Source: an uncultured Saccharospirillaceae bacterium
GTDB taxonomy: Bacteria > Pseudomonadota > Gammaproteobacteria > Pseudomonadales > Oceanobacteraceae
Reading direction: 5' to 3'
Assembly: GCA_947503895.1 (NCBI GenBank)
Contig: CANNFT010000011.1
Location: 146,143-210,142, forward strand
DNA length: 64,000 nt
This document shows positions 35,089 through 45,605 of this stretch, one piece after another (position 1 is the first letter of the stretch; each line of letters opens with the position of its first letter). Position numbers and translations under genes: made by a program. The notes below the pieces were generated by a model that saw only the letters and a program-made list of their open reading frames with translations, made no database searches and was not told where the DNA came from.

Positions 35089-37218
35089 CTAAAAGGTAAG
35101 CTTCGCACCTAATGAAAACAACGTCGGTAGTGAAGTGACTTCCTCGCGATCACTGTAATTTTCATTATAACTATAATCGCTAACGTTCATTCGATTGTAT
35201 ACATTGATGATCTCAAAGTAGTAAACCTGATGCTTTGATAACGCAAAATCAATGCGAAAATCTAATCGATGATATGCTGGAAGTCTTTCAGAATTTTGGT
35301 CTTTGTAATTAGGAATGTAGATATCAGGACCATCTGCTATGACATTCGGCAAATCCGTGCCCGCGCAATTGGCTAAGTCACTTCCTACGGCATAGTATCG
35401 ATCATTACACTCATAATTGGCTGTTGAAGGGTTGCTGCTGTCCACCGGTGTGAATAGGGAGCCAGATTGGTATTTCCACTTGAAGCCATAAGTCATGTAT
35501 CGATTCCATTTATGGCGGCTGACTAAATTTAGAACCCAAGGGCGATCATAAGAGTAGTCGAATGATTCACCGGTTAATTGATTTTTTCGCGTGGTCTTAG
35601 AGTAGGACACAGATAACCAGCCATACCAATTATCCGTGAGATTCTTGTTTATCAAAAACTCAAGCCCATACGCCTCACCATCGGCTTCATTTAAATATTT
35701 TGGCGCATTGGGGTTTGTGAATGCATCGTAATCTGGGTTGGAAACGATTAATTCATGCATCTGCTTAAAATAGGTTTCCAGTTTGGCAGTCCAAGAGACA
35801 TCTAAATTATATTCAAACCCAATCACATAGTGATCCGCTTTTGGCATATTCAAATCGGGATTGCCGTACTCTTCCATAATAAAAAGTAGATTGCTGGGAA
35901 ACTGACTGTGCTGACCATACGCGGAGGTAAATGAGAGATCTGGTGTCATTTCATACCGACTGCTTAAACGAGGTTCGACTGTCGTTTCATCGGTAAAATC
36001 ATTAGAACCCGCAGTGGCCCCAGCAGATACTTGCCAAAATGGAGTGACTAACCAATCGTAGGCGGTGTGAGCATTTAATCCATTTAGAATAAACGAATCT
36101 TCGTCGCTGATTGGTGTGCCTGTCGATATGGGTTGGCACGTCTCAGTGTCGCTGTTACAGGGGTTGTAAATACCCGAAGCGGTATATTGAATATCCCAAG
36201 ACTCAAGCTCGAACCCATATCGAATGCCATCACCACCTGTTAACGGTGTCGTAAAGTGATTTTTAATTCGGTATTCATCGGCCACAAAATTTACATCAAT
36301 AATGGTGCCGAGTGAGAAATCTGCATTGTCTTTTTTATGGGATAATGCGGTTTTTTGATAAGTACCACCGGCGTACTGGCGATCGTATAACAGGGTCTGA
36401 TTATCATAAAATTGATCCGCCGCTAAACCACCTTCTAACGCCGGTTCCCGAGCGACTTCATCCGAATCTTCGCCAAAATCTAATCCGACACTGTCTTTTG
36501 CTCCCGTTGCACTTAATCGAATATTGCTCGTGCTATTGATCTTCCAGTGGTACTTAAATTGATAGTCACTGTTCTTAGGTACTTCGGTAAAGGTTAACTC
36601 GTCTTCATCAATAAAGTTTTCAACGTAATACTCCAGTAACCCCTGACGATAGGAAAAATAAGCAGCATGATCTTTAGCAAGATCGCTTTCGACTAAAAAA
36701 CCAGCACGTAAAAAAGATAAATCTAAAGTCGTTGTGAACCCTTCGTGATAAGGGTCACGCAATTGTGTGTCAATGATCGCACCGAGGGCATTTCGGTATT
36801 CGGGTCCCCATGCCCCTGCCATCAAATTAAAATCTTCTACTAAATTGTCGTTATAGGTACTGCTACCATCATTATGAAAAACGTAACCCACAGGGACAAA
36901 GTCCGTAATATAGTTATTATCATTTGGAGATGAACCGCGGACCGCAGGAATGGAAAATGGCCCAAACCCTCCCATCACGACACCCGGCAGCGCTTCGACG
37001 GCTTTGAGCGGATCGTTTCCTGCTCCTGGTACTTTGAGCAACTTCGAGGTGCTAATTTTGGCGCCTTCTGGCTCTGTACCCGTTACTGAAATCGTCGAGA
37101 GTTCAGTCACCTCTTCATCTTCAGCGACAGTGTCGGCATTCGAAGTGACGGTTGCTGTGGTACTGATGAATAGGCAAGAAAGTGTCAGTAGGTAACGGGC
37201 TGTTTGGCTGCGCAACAT
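35089..37218 (-). CDS. TonB-dependent outer-membrane receptor
   Basis: ATG 37218 is preferred because AAGGA lies six bases upstream; ATG 37224 abuts it. After a signal peptide, a TonB-box-like stretch (VTELSTISVTG) leads to a plug domain (KAVEALPGVVMGGFGPFSIPAVRGSSPNDNNYITDF) and a barrel of about 500 residues ending SLGAKLTF with the terminal Phe needed for BAM assembly. VLNLVSRHKWN and YHRLDFRIDF are typical late barrel strands. The substrate cannot be told: no siderophore, vitamin or polysaccharide genes are adjacent, and no Fur-like box was seen upstream. Confidence 0.88.
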   Translation of the reverse strand: MLRSQTARYLLTLSCLFISTTATVTSNADTVAEDEEVTELSTISVTGTEPEGAKISTSKLLKVPGAGNDPLKAVEALPGVVMGGFGPFSIPAVRGSSPNDNNYITDFVPVGYVFHNDGSSTYNDNLVEDFNLMAGAWGPEYRNALGAIIDTQLRDPYHEGFTTTLDLSFLRAGFLVESDLAKDHAAYFSYRQGLLEYYVENFIDEDELTFTEVPKNSDYQFKYHWKINSTSNIRLSATGAKDSVGLDFGEDSDEVAREPALEGGLAADQFYDNQTLLYDRQYAGGTYQKTALSHKKDNADFSLGTIIDVNFVADEYRIKNHFTTPLTGGDGIRYGFELESWDIQYTASGIYNPCNSDTETCQPISTGTPISDEDSFILNGLNAHTAYDWLVTPFWQVSAGATAGSNDFTDETTVEPRLSSRYEMTPDLSFTSAYGQHSQFPSNLLFIMEEYGNPDLNMPKADHYVIGFEYNLDVSWTAKLETYFKQMHELIVSNPDYDAFTNPNAPKYLNEADGEAYGLEFLINKNLTDNWYGWLSVSYSKTTRKNQLTGESFDYSYDRPWVLNLVSRHKWNRYMTYGFKWKYQSGSLFTPVDSSNPSTANYECNDRYYAVGSDLANCAGTDLPNVIADGPDIYIPNYKDQNSERLPAYHRLDFRIDFALSKHQVYYFEIINVYNRMNVSDYSYNENYSDREEVTSLPTLFSLGAKLTF

Positions 37219-37455
37219 CTGCATTCCTTTGGCTAGGCATATTTAGAAAATGGACTTTAGCAGATCTTGTCCAACGGTTCCTTAATTTTAGTGGCTAGCT
37301 CATGAGCGCAACGTTTGAGATAAACGACGAGTCACGACGATGACTAAAAACACTTTTATATTTGTTTGATGAAAGCGTACATTCTACGGAGAGACGAGGC
37401 GTCGTTAAATCAGTGCGCTAATCTATTAGAGTCAGTCGGAAATGAAACTTTTGCG

Positions 37456-38376
37456 ATGAATATTTTACTAACGGGTGGAACAGGATTTATTGGCCAGTCA
37501 TTGGTCCCGCGGTTGTTGGACGAGGGGCATGATGTATCCATTTATACACGTCGACCTAAATGGGCTCAGCAGCAATGGCAAGCGATATCCGCGATACGGT
37601 CTTGGAAACAGCTTAAACAGTGTCCAGATGCGGTCATTAATTTGGCCGGTGAAGGGATCGCAAATGCCCGTTGGAGTGAACGTCGCAAGCGCGAGTTGTG
37701 GGATAGCCGAATTACATTAACGCAAGATATGGCTCGTTATTTCGAGCAACAGAGTTGGGTACCGTCGGTGGTGCTGTCAGGGTCGGCTGTGGGTTATTAC
37801 GGTCACACGGGCGATGAGTGGGTGAATGAGGAGAACACAGCAGGAGCAGATTTTGGTGCTCAGCTTTGCCAGTCTTGGGAAATGTGCCTAAAACCGTTAG
37901 AGGAGGCTGGGAGCCGCTTATGCTGGCTTAGAACGGGGGTTGTCCTAGGCCACGGTGGATTACTTGAGCGATTGCGCTTGCCATTTCGGGCTTGCTTAGG
38001 TGGCCGCCTTGGCTCGGGTCTTCAGTTTATGTCGTGGATTCACATTCAAGATTGGGTGAATATTTGTATGCATCTACTAAACACGCAAGGAGCGAAAGGC
38101 CCATTCAATCTTTGCGCACCCAATCCAGTGACCAATCGTGATTTTACGAGTGCCTTAGCCCGACAGCTGAATCGACCCGCTTGGTGCCATCAGCCGAAAG
38201 GGTTGCTTAAATTGGTTTTGGGCGAAATGTCAGAATTATTAATTTATGGTCAACGTGCGTCATCCAAACACGTTGAAGAATTGGGGTATGCATTTGACTT
38301 CCCAACGCTTCAGTCGGCTCTAACGGACATTTTTGAATCTAAGAAAGCGAGTTTTTCAAGTGATCGTACTAACTAA
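37456..38376 (+). CDS. TIGR01777 family NAD(P)-binding epimerase-like protein (YfcH type)
   Basis: The ATG at 37456 starts directly at the Rossmann strand MNILLTGGTGFIGQSLVPRLLDEGH; an in-frame ATG at 37366 adds 30 unrelated residues. Family features are VINLAGEGIANARWSERRKRELWDSRI, SGSAVGYYGHTGDEWVNE with the YYG motif, and a C-terminal DUF1731 region (GLLKLVLGEMSELLIYGQRASSKHVEELGYAF). This family of short-chain-dehydrogenase-like proteins includes E. coli YfcH; the substrate is not known. It is a single gene here. Confidence 0.92.
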   Translation: MNILLTGGTGFIGQSLVPRLLDEGHDVSIYTRRPKWAQQQWQAISAIRSWKQLKQCPDAVINLAGEGIANARWSERRKRELWDSRITLTQDMARYFEQQSWVPSVVLSGSAVGYYGHTGDEWVNEENTAGADFGAQLCQSWEMCLKPLEEAGSRLCWLRTGVVLGHGGLLERLRLPFRACLGGRLGSGLQFMSWIHIQDWVNICMHLLNTQGAKGPFNLCAPNPVTNRDFTSALARQLNRPAWCHQPKGLLKLVLGEMSELLIYGQRASSKHVEELGYAFDFPTLQSALTDIFESKKASFSSDRTN

Positions 38377-38509
38377 TTTAGCCAATTTAGCTATAAACAG
38401 CCGCCGTTTAATTATTTGTGCAGTTTTGTCCGATCTAGCTTTGCAAAGCACTTTAAACACGACTAGATACTTAATTATGAGGTTTTAATTAAGGTGAGTT
38501 TGAAGCGTC

Positions 38510-38839
38510 ATGAGCCTAAGTAAACAGCAAGCAGGTCAAGTACTCTTTCAGTTCGATGAGTCGTTCGAAGTGAGTTATGTCAACTACTATCGAGGCAATG
38601 AACTGGCTGACCCGCAGCTGGTCGTTACACTAGAGCGGGAGCGTGATCGACAAACATTTGCTTTCATGCACCCACATTTTAATGACGTAGATCGGAACCT
38701 GATATCAGCACAGGGACTGTATATCGCTTCGGTTAAGCAATCACCCTTTGGACAAAATCAAGTCGAAGTAGGAGATTTAAAAGATGGTATTGCCTACTTT
38801 ACTGCTCGATGTGTGAAAAACATTACGCCTACATCCTAG
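38510..38839 (+). CDS. Small hypothetical protein, 109 residues
   Basis: A soluble protein without signal peptide or membrane segment; it looks mainly beta-stranded (QVLFQFDESFEVSYVNYYRG, PQLVVTLERERDRQTFAFMHP, NQVEVGDLKDGIAYFTARCVK). No family recognised. The start is supported only weakly (AAGGTGAG about 15 bases upstream). It lies between the epimerase and plsC genes, convergent to plsC. Coding is likely from its composition and from the absence of a competing frame. Confidence 0.55.
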   Translation: MSLSKQQAGQVLFQFDESFEVSYVNYYRGNELADPQLVVTLERERDRQTFAFMHPHFNDVDRNLISAQGLYIASVKQSPFGQNQVEVGDLKDGIAYFTARCVKNITPTS

Positions 38840-38891
38840 CCACGACCTTCAATGTATTGTGCGAATAATCGCAGTCACATTGCCCTCCTGT

Positions 38892-38910
38892 AGGCCTCCT
38901 TCAGAGGCCT
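38892..38910. terminator. Compact hairpin between convergent genes
   Basis: AGGCCTC-cttca-GAGGCCT lies directly at the plsC stop codon. The + side tail is only moderately T-rich (ttagcctttt), so it is a weak terminator candidate. Confidence 0.5.
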
Positions 38911-39690
38911 TTAGCCTTTTACACTCGGTAAGTCATTGGATACCGTTGTTGAACTCAACATATCGAGATGTTCTGACATTAGTTGGTGGGTATACTGCGC
39001 TAGCTCAGCTTCATCCAGTGTAGCTACGGTTTCCGCAGTAATTTCAGGTAGCACATCAATGGAAATACTGTGATGCCCATGAAAGTCGAGGCTGTATTTG
39101 GGAAGCGCATGGGTTGTGCCATTGATGACAATGGGCAAAATGGGAATATTTAACTTTTTGGCTAATATGAAAGCCCCTGATTTAAATTCTTTCAATTGAC
39201 CGTCTCTGGATCGGGTTCCCTCTGGGAAAATATACACCGAGCTGCCGTTTCTAAGGTGCGCTGTCGCATCTTCCATCATCCTCGCAACACTGCGTTTATC
39301 CCCTCTAAATAATTTTATGTAGCGATTTAATACCATATTCCAGCCAATAAACGGCAGGTTAAATATTTCGGCTTTTGATACCCATTTGAAAGGAAAGAAC
39401 AAACTGAAAGCGACCAATATATCCAGTAGGGACTGGTGGTTAGACACCACGATATAGGTTTTGCCCCAGTCAATGTTTTGCTTCCCGCGTCGGGTGATTG
39501 TCCAAGCGGGCATCACCCAGACATACAGACTGGCCCAAAACGAAGTGTACATATGTAGCACGATTAACCGACGGTCAAACCATTGAGTGACCAGCCATAT
39601 GAACATTGCACCTATGAATAAAACCATTGAGCTTAGGGCAATGAAACTTAAAAACAGTAAGGCAATAAATTTACTCAACACAATCTCCAT
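38911..39690 (-). CDS. plsC: 1-acyl-sn-glycerol-3-phosphate acyltransferase
   Basis: Adds the second acyl chain to lysophosphatidate at the inner membrane, forming phosphatidic acid. An N-terminal membrane helix (IALLFLSFIALSSMVLFIGAM) is followed by the acyltransferase motifs: NHQSLLD (catalytic HX4D), the FRGDKRS block, FPEGTRS and a later PIVINGTTH. The 259-residue length is normal. AAGGA lies about 11 bases upstream of the ATG. It is a single gene. Other HX4D acyltransferases (lysophospholipid or ornithine-lipid type) are possible but less likely. Confidence 0.9.
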   Translation of the reverse strand: MEIVLSKFIALLFLSFIALSSMVLFIGAMFIWLVTQWFDRRLIVLHMYTSFWASLYVWVMPAWTITRRGKQNIDWGKTYIVVSNHQSLLDILVAFSLFFPFKWVSKAEIFNLPFIGWNMVLNRYIKLFRGDKRSVARMMEDATAHLRNGSSVYIFPEGTRSRDGQLKEFKSGAFILAKKLNIPILPIVINGTTHALPKYSLDFHGHHSISIDVLPEITAETVATLDEAELAQYTHQLMSEHLDMLSSTTVSNDLPSVKG

Positions 39691-39926
39691 TACTCGACTA
39701 TTCCTTGAGCGAAAGGTAAGCGGAAGCTGCTCATTTGTCCACTTTTCGAAAGCAAAGAATATGATACAGACTGTTGGAGTTTGAATGAATGGTTAGGCGT
39801 TGATCCTGCGCTTGTTCCGATTGCGACATGTGCTTAAACTGCGCCCATAAAATATAGTGGTCGCAGGGTTAGTGAAAATTGATACGCACTGACTGGCCAC
39901 ACTCTGTGTGAGATTGAGGAGGTATC

Positions 39927-41423
39927 ATGGTAATGGAATTCGGGCTGAGCGTAATTGCTTGGTTAGGCATCGTGCTTTTAAGCGTCCTGCTGGGAACGAT
40001 TCTATGGCTGGTTTATGCCTATCTGGCGGACAAGCGTCAACCGCGCCATGCAATACGTCGAAATTTTCCTGTTATTGGCCGCTTTCGCTATTTGTTTGAA
40101 TACATTGGTGAGTTTTTTCGTCAGTATTTTTTTGCAATGGATCGCGAAGAATTACCATTTAATCGAGCTCAGCGAGGTTGGGTCTACAAAGCGGCAAAAG
40201 GTATGGATGGCACAATCGCATTCGGCTCGACGCGCAATATGAGTGCCCCCGGTACGATTATGTTTGTCAACAGTCCCTTCCCTTCAATGGCTACTGATGC
40301 CGTTTCTGTTCAGGCTATTACTTTGGGCAATCAATGTCGTCATCCGTATACCCCGCAAAAAATCTTTAATATATCGGGTATGAGTTACGGAGCATTATCT
40401 CAGGCAGCAGTGACTGCACTTAGTCAAGGCGCGAAAAAAGTGGGCTGTTGGATTAACACAGGCGAAGGCGGGGTTTCGCCTTATCATCTTGAATCCGGTG
40501 CCGACTTAGTGGTGCAAATTGGCACGGCAAAATATGGCGTGCGCAATGAGAGCGGCGAGTTATGTGACAACAAGCTGCAATCACTTGCTGCCCACGAGAC
40601 CGTTAAAATGTTCGAGTTGAAGCTGTCTCAAGGCGCAAAGCCCGGAAAAGGTGGCATTCTCCCAGGCCATAAGGTCACGGAGCAAATTGCTGGAATTCGA
40701 GGTATACCAGTTGGTAGCGACTCCATTAGCCCGAATCGACATCCCGAAATTGAGAGTGTCGACGATTTACTCGATATGATTTCACATATCAGAAATGTGA
40801 CGGGTAAACCGGTCGGGTTTAAGGCTGCCTTTGGCGACGTACAGTGGTTGAAAGAACTCTGTGAGTCAGTGCAAAGAAGGGAGGATGACTGTGCTCCGGA
40901 TTTTATTACCGTGGACGGTGCAGAAGGCGGTACAGGCGCAGCGCCTTTGAGTTTAATGGATTATATGGCCTTGCCGATCCGGGATGCGTTACCGCAAGTG
41001 GTCGGCGTTTTGAGACGCTATGAATTAACCGATCGAATCCGAGTGGTGGCTTCTGGCAAAATGATTCATCCGGCAGATGTCGCGTGGGCGATAGCGGTTG
41101 GTGCAGACTTTGTGACTTCAGCCCGCGGATTTATGTTTTCGTTAGGGTGTATACAGGCGCTACAATGTCATAAAAACACATGCCCGACGGGCATCACAAC
41201 CCACGATCCAGAATTGCAACAAGGTTTAGTCGTAAGAGAAAAGTCAGAGCGTGTGGCCCAATACGCGCAAAAAGTATGCTATGAATTAGGCGTGATTGCT
41301 CACAGCTGCGGCGTGCCGCAAGCTCGTCAACTGACGCCTGAGCACATGCTAATGGTTGATCAACTTGGTCGCACTCGACCGTGGCTTGAGTTAAACGGAG
41401 AAGCCACTCGCTACGGTGGTTAG
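39927..41423 (+). CDS. FMN-binding glutamate synthase family protein
   Basis: GAGGAGGT precedes the ATG closely. An N-terminal membrane helix (VIAWLGIVLLSVLLGTILWLVYAYLAD) is followed by a GltB central/FMN domain: MSYGALSQAAVTALSQGAKKVGCWINTGEGG, KPGKGGILPGHKV, ITVDGAEGGTGAAPLSLMDY. Near residues 408-420, LGCIQALQCHKNTC keeps the Cys-x5-Cys-x4-Cys pattern that holds the 3Fe-4S cluster of GltB. The amidotransferase domain of true GltB is absent, so it is not a complete glutamate synthase. These stand-alone GltB-like proteins are oxidoreductases of unknown substrate. Confidence 0.9.
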   Translation: MVMEFGLSVIAWLGIVLLSVLLGTILWLVYAYLADKRQPRHAIRRNFPVIGRFRYLFEYIGEFFRQYFFAMDREELPFNRAQRGWVYKAAKGMDGTIAFGSTRNMSAPGTIMFVNSPFPSMATDAVSVQAITLGNQCRHPYTPQKIFNISGMSYGALSQAAVTALSQGAKKVGCWINTGEGGVSPYHLESGADLVVQIGTAKYGVRNESGELCDNKLQSLAAHETVKMFELKLSQGAKPGKGGILPGHKVTEQIAGIRGIPVGSDSISPNRHPEIESVDDLLDMISHIRNVTGKPVGFKAAFGDVQWLKELCESVQRREDDCAPDFITVDGAEGGTGAAPLSLMDYMALPIRDALPQVVGVLRRYELTDRIRVVASGKMIHPADVAWAIAVGADFVTSARGFMFSLGCIQALQCHKNTCPTGITTHDPELQQGLVVREKSERVAQYAQKVCYELGVIAHSCGVPQARQLTPEHMLMVDQLGRTRPWLELNGEATRYGG

Positions 41424-41530
41424 TTTTAAATTCCAGTGTTTCGCTAGAAGCTTCTGTCATTTCAATAAACCGCGAATAGGCATAATGCTTTGCGGTTTTT
41501 TGACGACTCCGCGCAGCCCTGATGAATAGT

Positions 41531-44371
41531 TTATTCGTCGCCATCCAGTTGATGCTTAAACGCTTCTTCCAATGGCATTGGTCGTTGGAAGTAGTAACCT
41601 TGAGCATAGTCCACGCCGAGCTCGGTAATGATATCCAATGCCGCTTTGGTTTCCACAAACTCAGCAACCGTTTGCTGACCAAATGCTTTTGCCACTTCCA
41701 CAATGGCTTTGACCAGTGTTTGCCCATCTTTATCGGTATGAATATTTTTGATAAAACTGCCATCAATTTTAATAAAATCAATGGGAAAGTGTTTCAAATA
41801 ATAAATCGATGAGAAACCAACGCCAAAGTCATCCAGCGCTATTTTAACCCCAAGTTCCTTTAATTGACTCATAACCTGACTCGTGACACCCACATCTGCT
41901 ACCGCTGCGGTTTCGGTGATTTCGCAGGTAATTTGATGAGGGTTCACTTGTCGAGACATCACAAGATCACAAATATTGGTTACTAATTTAGGATTTTGAA
42001 ACGACAAACCTGACACATTAATATTGAAGTGTGGACTGATGCCTTTTTCTTCTAGCCTGGCGAGATCCTGTAGTACCTGATCCAATATAAGCTGGTCTAA
42101 TTCGAAAATCATATTGGTTCGTTCAGCCATTTGAATTAACTCAAACGGTGCCAGCAATCGCTCGCCATCTTGAATACGCAGGAGCGCCTCGTAATGGCTG
42201 ATTCTACGTTGTGAAATATTCCATATAGGTTGGTAATACATCAGCACCTGTCGATGCGTAATCATATCCTTCGCTTTCTGACTCCAGAAAATGCGTTGTT
42301 CTAACTCTTCAACGTTATCGTCGGATTCACTGTAAAAACAAACTCGGTTTCGGCCTTGCTGTTTTGCCCGATACATAGCCGTATCGGCATTCGCTAGTAG
42401 TGTCTTAAGGTCCATGCCATGCTGTGGGTATAATGCTGCACCAATACTGGCACTGACTTGATGCTTGTTGTGACCGACGTGTATTTGAATGCTATTTAGC
42501 GCTTTGCAAAAGCGCTGTGCGCTGATTAATGCATCGGCTTTATTCGTTTCTTTTAAAATGACCGCAAATTCATCACCTCCAAGTCGCGCCAATATGTCGC
42601 TTTCTCGGGCGACTTTTTTTAGTTCATCCGAGACCTTTGTCAGTAATTCATCGCCCGCATGATGACCGCTTAAATCGTTTACGTCTTTAAAATTATCCAA
42701 GTCGAAATACAATAAAGCACTGGTATGCCCGTATCGGTGTGATGTTGCAATGACTTGTTCCATTTCCTCAGAGAAGCGACGGCGATTATATATATTGGTT
42801 AACGGGTCGTGGCTGGCGAGCCATCCTAGATGCTCTTCTACGCGTTTACGCTCACTAATATCTAAAGCCACCGTTATAATGCGGTGCTTATCTCCGCGTT
42901 CAGCATTGAGGCTACTGTGATACCAGGCCATATGGATATACTCGCCTGATTGTGTTTTAAGATCGCTGTGATGATGAGTGTGATGCGATACACCACTAAT
43001 AATCTGAAGCAGGCTATCTTTTGCAGCCAAGTATTCGAGTTGTTTTGCGAATAAACACTGAAAAGGTTGACCCAATACATCGTGTTCTTTGTAACCTGTT
43101 AACCATTGTGCATGTTGATTAAATAATTGAATATGCCCCTCTTCATCCAGGGTGAGAATGAGCGCTTGAGCCGTATTAATTATCTTAGCCACAAATTCTT
43201 TTTCATAGTTTAGCTCTTCAGCATATGATTCAAGTGCTTGAGTACGTGCATTTACCTTGTTGTTGAGTAAACGCAATCGTTTGGCTAGGTGGATGCTGGT
43301 ATAACTGACAATATCAGACTCATCTTGAAACCATTTTTTTGTCCGGCGTTGATTTCCAAAGTCGTCGATTAAGTCTTGATAGTTGCTGGTCAGTCTGGGT
43401 AAATATCGCGTGATTTTTCTCAGTCGTGTTAATGGCCCCCAAAGCAGCAGTAACAATAAGCCACCGCATAAACCCAGTGCTAAGACGCTGATCAGCATAA
43501 TGGTGATCAGCGAACTGCGTTGAAGTTGAATGAGTTCACTCACATCGGAAATAAACAACCAATACACATTATGAAGTCCACTCAATTCTGTATTCAATTT
43601 GATCGTGAGCTCGAATGTATTTTCTCGATGCTGTTTAATGAAGCTTCGCCTTTTCAAATCAGCGAAGTTAGTGCCTAAAGACGCCGCTTTAAGGAGTTCA
43701 ATATTTTTATCAGGGTGTGTAATGGCCAGGCTGGTGACGCCCCAGGAGTCTATTCTGTGGTGAAATTTATCAGGGTGGGTTTCTGCTAAAATTCCAATAT
43801 CCACATTCATTCTGTTTCTAAAATGAATTAACTGCTGAGATAAACTGGCTCCTAGTAGAATGACACCGATTTGGCGTCCTTCAATAAATAGCGGCGCAGT
43901 TAAATACATGGAGCAAAACTGATCACAGTGCAGGTAGCTATGCGTGGATCCTTCTGCGTTCGATTTTGCCACCAATGCTAAGTTGATGGTCGGTTCGCCC
44001 CAAGTGGCGATAGGACTAGAATCCTTGTTATAGAAAACAGCATTTTGTAAGCCAGAATTTATTTGCAATGGCCACCAATGCTCGTTGAACATGTAGTGTA
44101 TTTGAGATTCTTTTTCCGAGAGGAAGGCCTCTAGCACACCTTGGTAGCTTAAAATAGATTGAGACAAATTGGTTAGCTGTTGTTTTCTTTGTTCAAGAAT
44201 CAACGATATCTCTCGATCGTATTCATTATGTAACTGATTTCTTTGGAAGTGATAAAGGCGTTCTAGTAAATGTTGTGTAGAAGCTAAAACAAAAGCCAAT
44301 ACCAAAATCAGCACCAAACTGGTCAGCGCAAATGCTTTCCACTTTAAACTGATGAATTGGCCTGCTTTCAT
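41531..44371 (-). CDS. Membrane sensor diguanylate cyclase/phosphodiesterase (PAS-GGDEF-EAL)
   Basis: ATG 44371 lies one base after the stop of the upstream porin gene, suggesting translational coupling; a TTG at 44401 is a less likely start. Two membrane helices (~10-30 and ~285-310) flank a periplasmic sensor region. PAS (~390-510) precedes GGDEF (RLGGDEF, ~600, with RESD inhibitory site five residues before) and EAL (YEALLR, ~728). EAL residues are intact: INVSGLS, CEITET, LDDFGVGFSS, KIDGSF, AEFVET. Both c-di-GMP synthesis and breakdown are possible. It is the third gene of a PstS-like/porin/sensor unit. Confidence 0.93.
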   Translation of the reverse strand: MKAGQFISLKWKAFALTSLVLILVLAFVLASTQHLLERLYHFQRNQLHNEYDREISLILEQRKQQLTNLSQSILSYQGVLEAFLSEKESQIHYMFNEHWWPLQINSGLQNAVFYNKDSSPIATWGEPTINLALVAKSNAEGSTHSYLHCDQFCSMYLTAPLFIEGRQIGVILLGASLSQQLIHFRNRMNVDIGILAETHPDKFHHRIDSWGVTSLAITHPDKNIELLKAASLGTNFADLKRRSFIKQHRENTFELTIKLNTELSGLHNVYWLFISDVSELIQLQRSSLITIMLISVLALGLCGGLLLLLLWGPLTRLRKITRYLPRLTSNYQDLIDDFGNQRRTKKWFQDESDIVSYTSIHLAKRLRLLNNKVNARTQALESYAEELNYEKEFVAKIINTAQALILTLDEEGHIQLFNQHAQWLTGYKEHDVLGQPFQCLFAKQLEYLAAKDSLLQIISGVSHHTHHHSDLKTQSGEYIHMAWYHSSLNAERGDKHRIITVALDISERKRVEEHLGWLASHDPLTNIYNRRRFSEEMEQVIATSHRYGHTSALLYFDLDNFKDVNDLSGHHAGDELLTKVSDELKKVARESDILARLGGDEFAVILKETNKADALISAQRFCKALNSIQIHVGHNKHQVSASIGAALYPQHGMDLKTLLANADTAMYRAKQQGRNRVCFYSESDDNVEELEQRIFWSQKAKDMITHRQVLMYYQPIWNISQRRISHYEALLRIQDGERLLAPFELIQMAERTNMIFELDQLILDQVLQDLARLEEKGISPHFNINVSGLSFQNPKLVTNICDLVMSRQVNPHQITCEITETAAVADVGVTSQVMSQLKELGVKIALDDFGVGFSSIYYLKHFPIDFIKIDGSFIKNIHTDKDGQTLVKAIVEVAKAFGQQTVAEFVETKAALDIITELGVDYAQGYYFQRPMPLEEAFKHQLDGDE

Positions 44372-44372
44372 T

Positions 44373-45605
44373 TTAGAATGTCCATGCAATTTGAGACACA
44401 ATATAGTGCCAAACTTGATGTTTTATTTTTGTTTGGCTGGCGATCCAGCCTTGTCCTTTAACTCGGTGTCCTTCCAATCGCAATGCGAGTTGAGGATGAA
44501 AGCTCCAATTGAAACCCAGCCCCATATCAGACGTTTCCTTAACATTTAAAAATTCCAAATTGTTAGCTTTAAAATACTCCACTTGCGCTAAACACTGGAC
44601 GGCAAAGCATGGGAATTGCGACTGTAAATAAGCTGCGTCGATGGTAATTTTTATTTCTGTAGGCAATAAATGATGGTAGTGAATATTATGCTGGAAGGCT
44701 TCAGCGGTGAAGGTAACCGATTGAACATGTTGCTGTGTTGAAAGCCCATAACTTTGTGAGGTTAACCTTCCATCTACGGGAGCGACAACGCCTGGGAAAG
44801 CAATAAAATCGCCACTGTAATCCCAACTCAGATACATGAGGGAGGCAGCGTATCGACTGCGCAAAGGTGACTCATAGGACAAGCGAGAAAAATAAGCTTC
44901 TTGGCCGCTCGCTTCACCCACAAATATTTCTTCAGGAAAAACCCCCTGCATGACTTTTTCGTCGGCTTGCGGAATGGCGGCACCGCCTTCAATCTTGATC
45001 GTATCGAAGCCGACGAAATGTTGATAGCGGAATCCAACACCATCATGGGCGGTCATTGATCGGCGTAGTCGCCCGTAGTAAACAGAGTAAGGTGCGAAAA
45101 TACTGGGTCGAGAGAGAGCAATGTCGCGAATTTCGTTATAGAAGCCGTACTGCATAATTATGCGACCGGCGTGAATATCGACCAATTGGTGGTCAGCTGG
45201 AAAAGAATGCCAACTGGCATAGGCATAATCAAGAAAAGGCTCGCCATTATCAATATCTCCAGTTTGATGACTGACCACTTGACCAGAAAAGCTAAAGCGT
45301 GAACCTACTTTGTGTGACAGTGTGAGCCCTAGATCGGTTAACTGGGTGTTAATTTGGTCATCGCTGTCGCCGTTAAAATCATTGTTGTCAGACCACATAA
45401 AACCTTGTTGAACAAACCCATTTAAATGACTGCCCCAAGGTAATTCAATCGCTGAAATCGATTCATGATAGGTGAGGAGCAGCGGTAACCACACGCCCCA
45501 TATTTTGCAGCAGCGGGGTGCCATGTGTTGGGCTGATTGTGCCCGTGTCTCAGGGTGCGAGCGCAATTTATTAGCGATCAATCGTAAGAAATTTGACATT
45601 TTCAT
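44373..45605 (-). CDS. Porin-like outer-membrane protein in a c-di-GMP operon
   Basis: ATG 45605 overlaps the end of the PstS-like gene by 35 bp, and the stop is one base from the next start, so the three genes form one unit. The N-terminus is unusually long and basic before a hydrophobic segment (WGVWLPLLLTYHESISA). The mature part begins ELPWGSHLNGFVQQGFMWSDNNDFNGDSDDQINTQ, a pattern common in porin-like proteins next to sensor cyclases. Barrel-like strands continue to the terminal Phe (SQIAWTF). The substrate is unknown; the context suggests that uptake or binding feeds signalling. Confidence 0.72.
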   Translation of the reverse strand: MKMSNFLRLIANKLRSHPETRAQSAQHMAPRCCKIWGVWLPLLLTYHESISAIELPWGSHLNGFVQQGFMWSDNNDFNGDSDDQINTQLTDLGLTLSHKVGSRFSFSGQVVSHQTGDIDNGEPFLDYAYASWHSFPADHQLVDIHAGRIIMQYGFYNEIRDIALSRPSIFAPYSVYYGRLRRSMTAHDGVGFRYQHFVGFDTIKIEGGAAIPQADEKVMQGVFPEEIFVGEASGQEAYFSRLSYESPLRSRYAASLMYLSWDYSGDFIAFPGVVAPVDGRLTSQSYGLSTQQHVQSVTFTAEAFQHNIHYHHLLPTEIKITIDAAYLQSQFPCFAVQCLAQVEYFKANNLEFLNVKETSDMGLGFNWSFHPQLALRLEGHRVKGQGWIASQTKIKHQVWHYIVSQIAWTF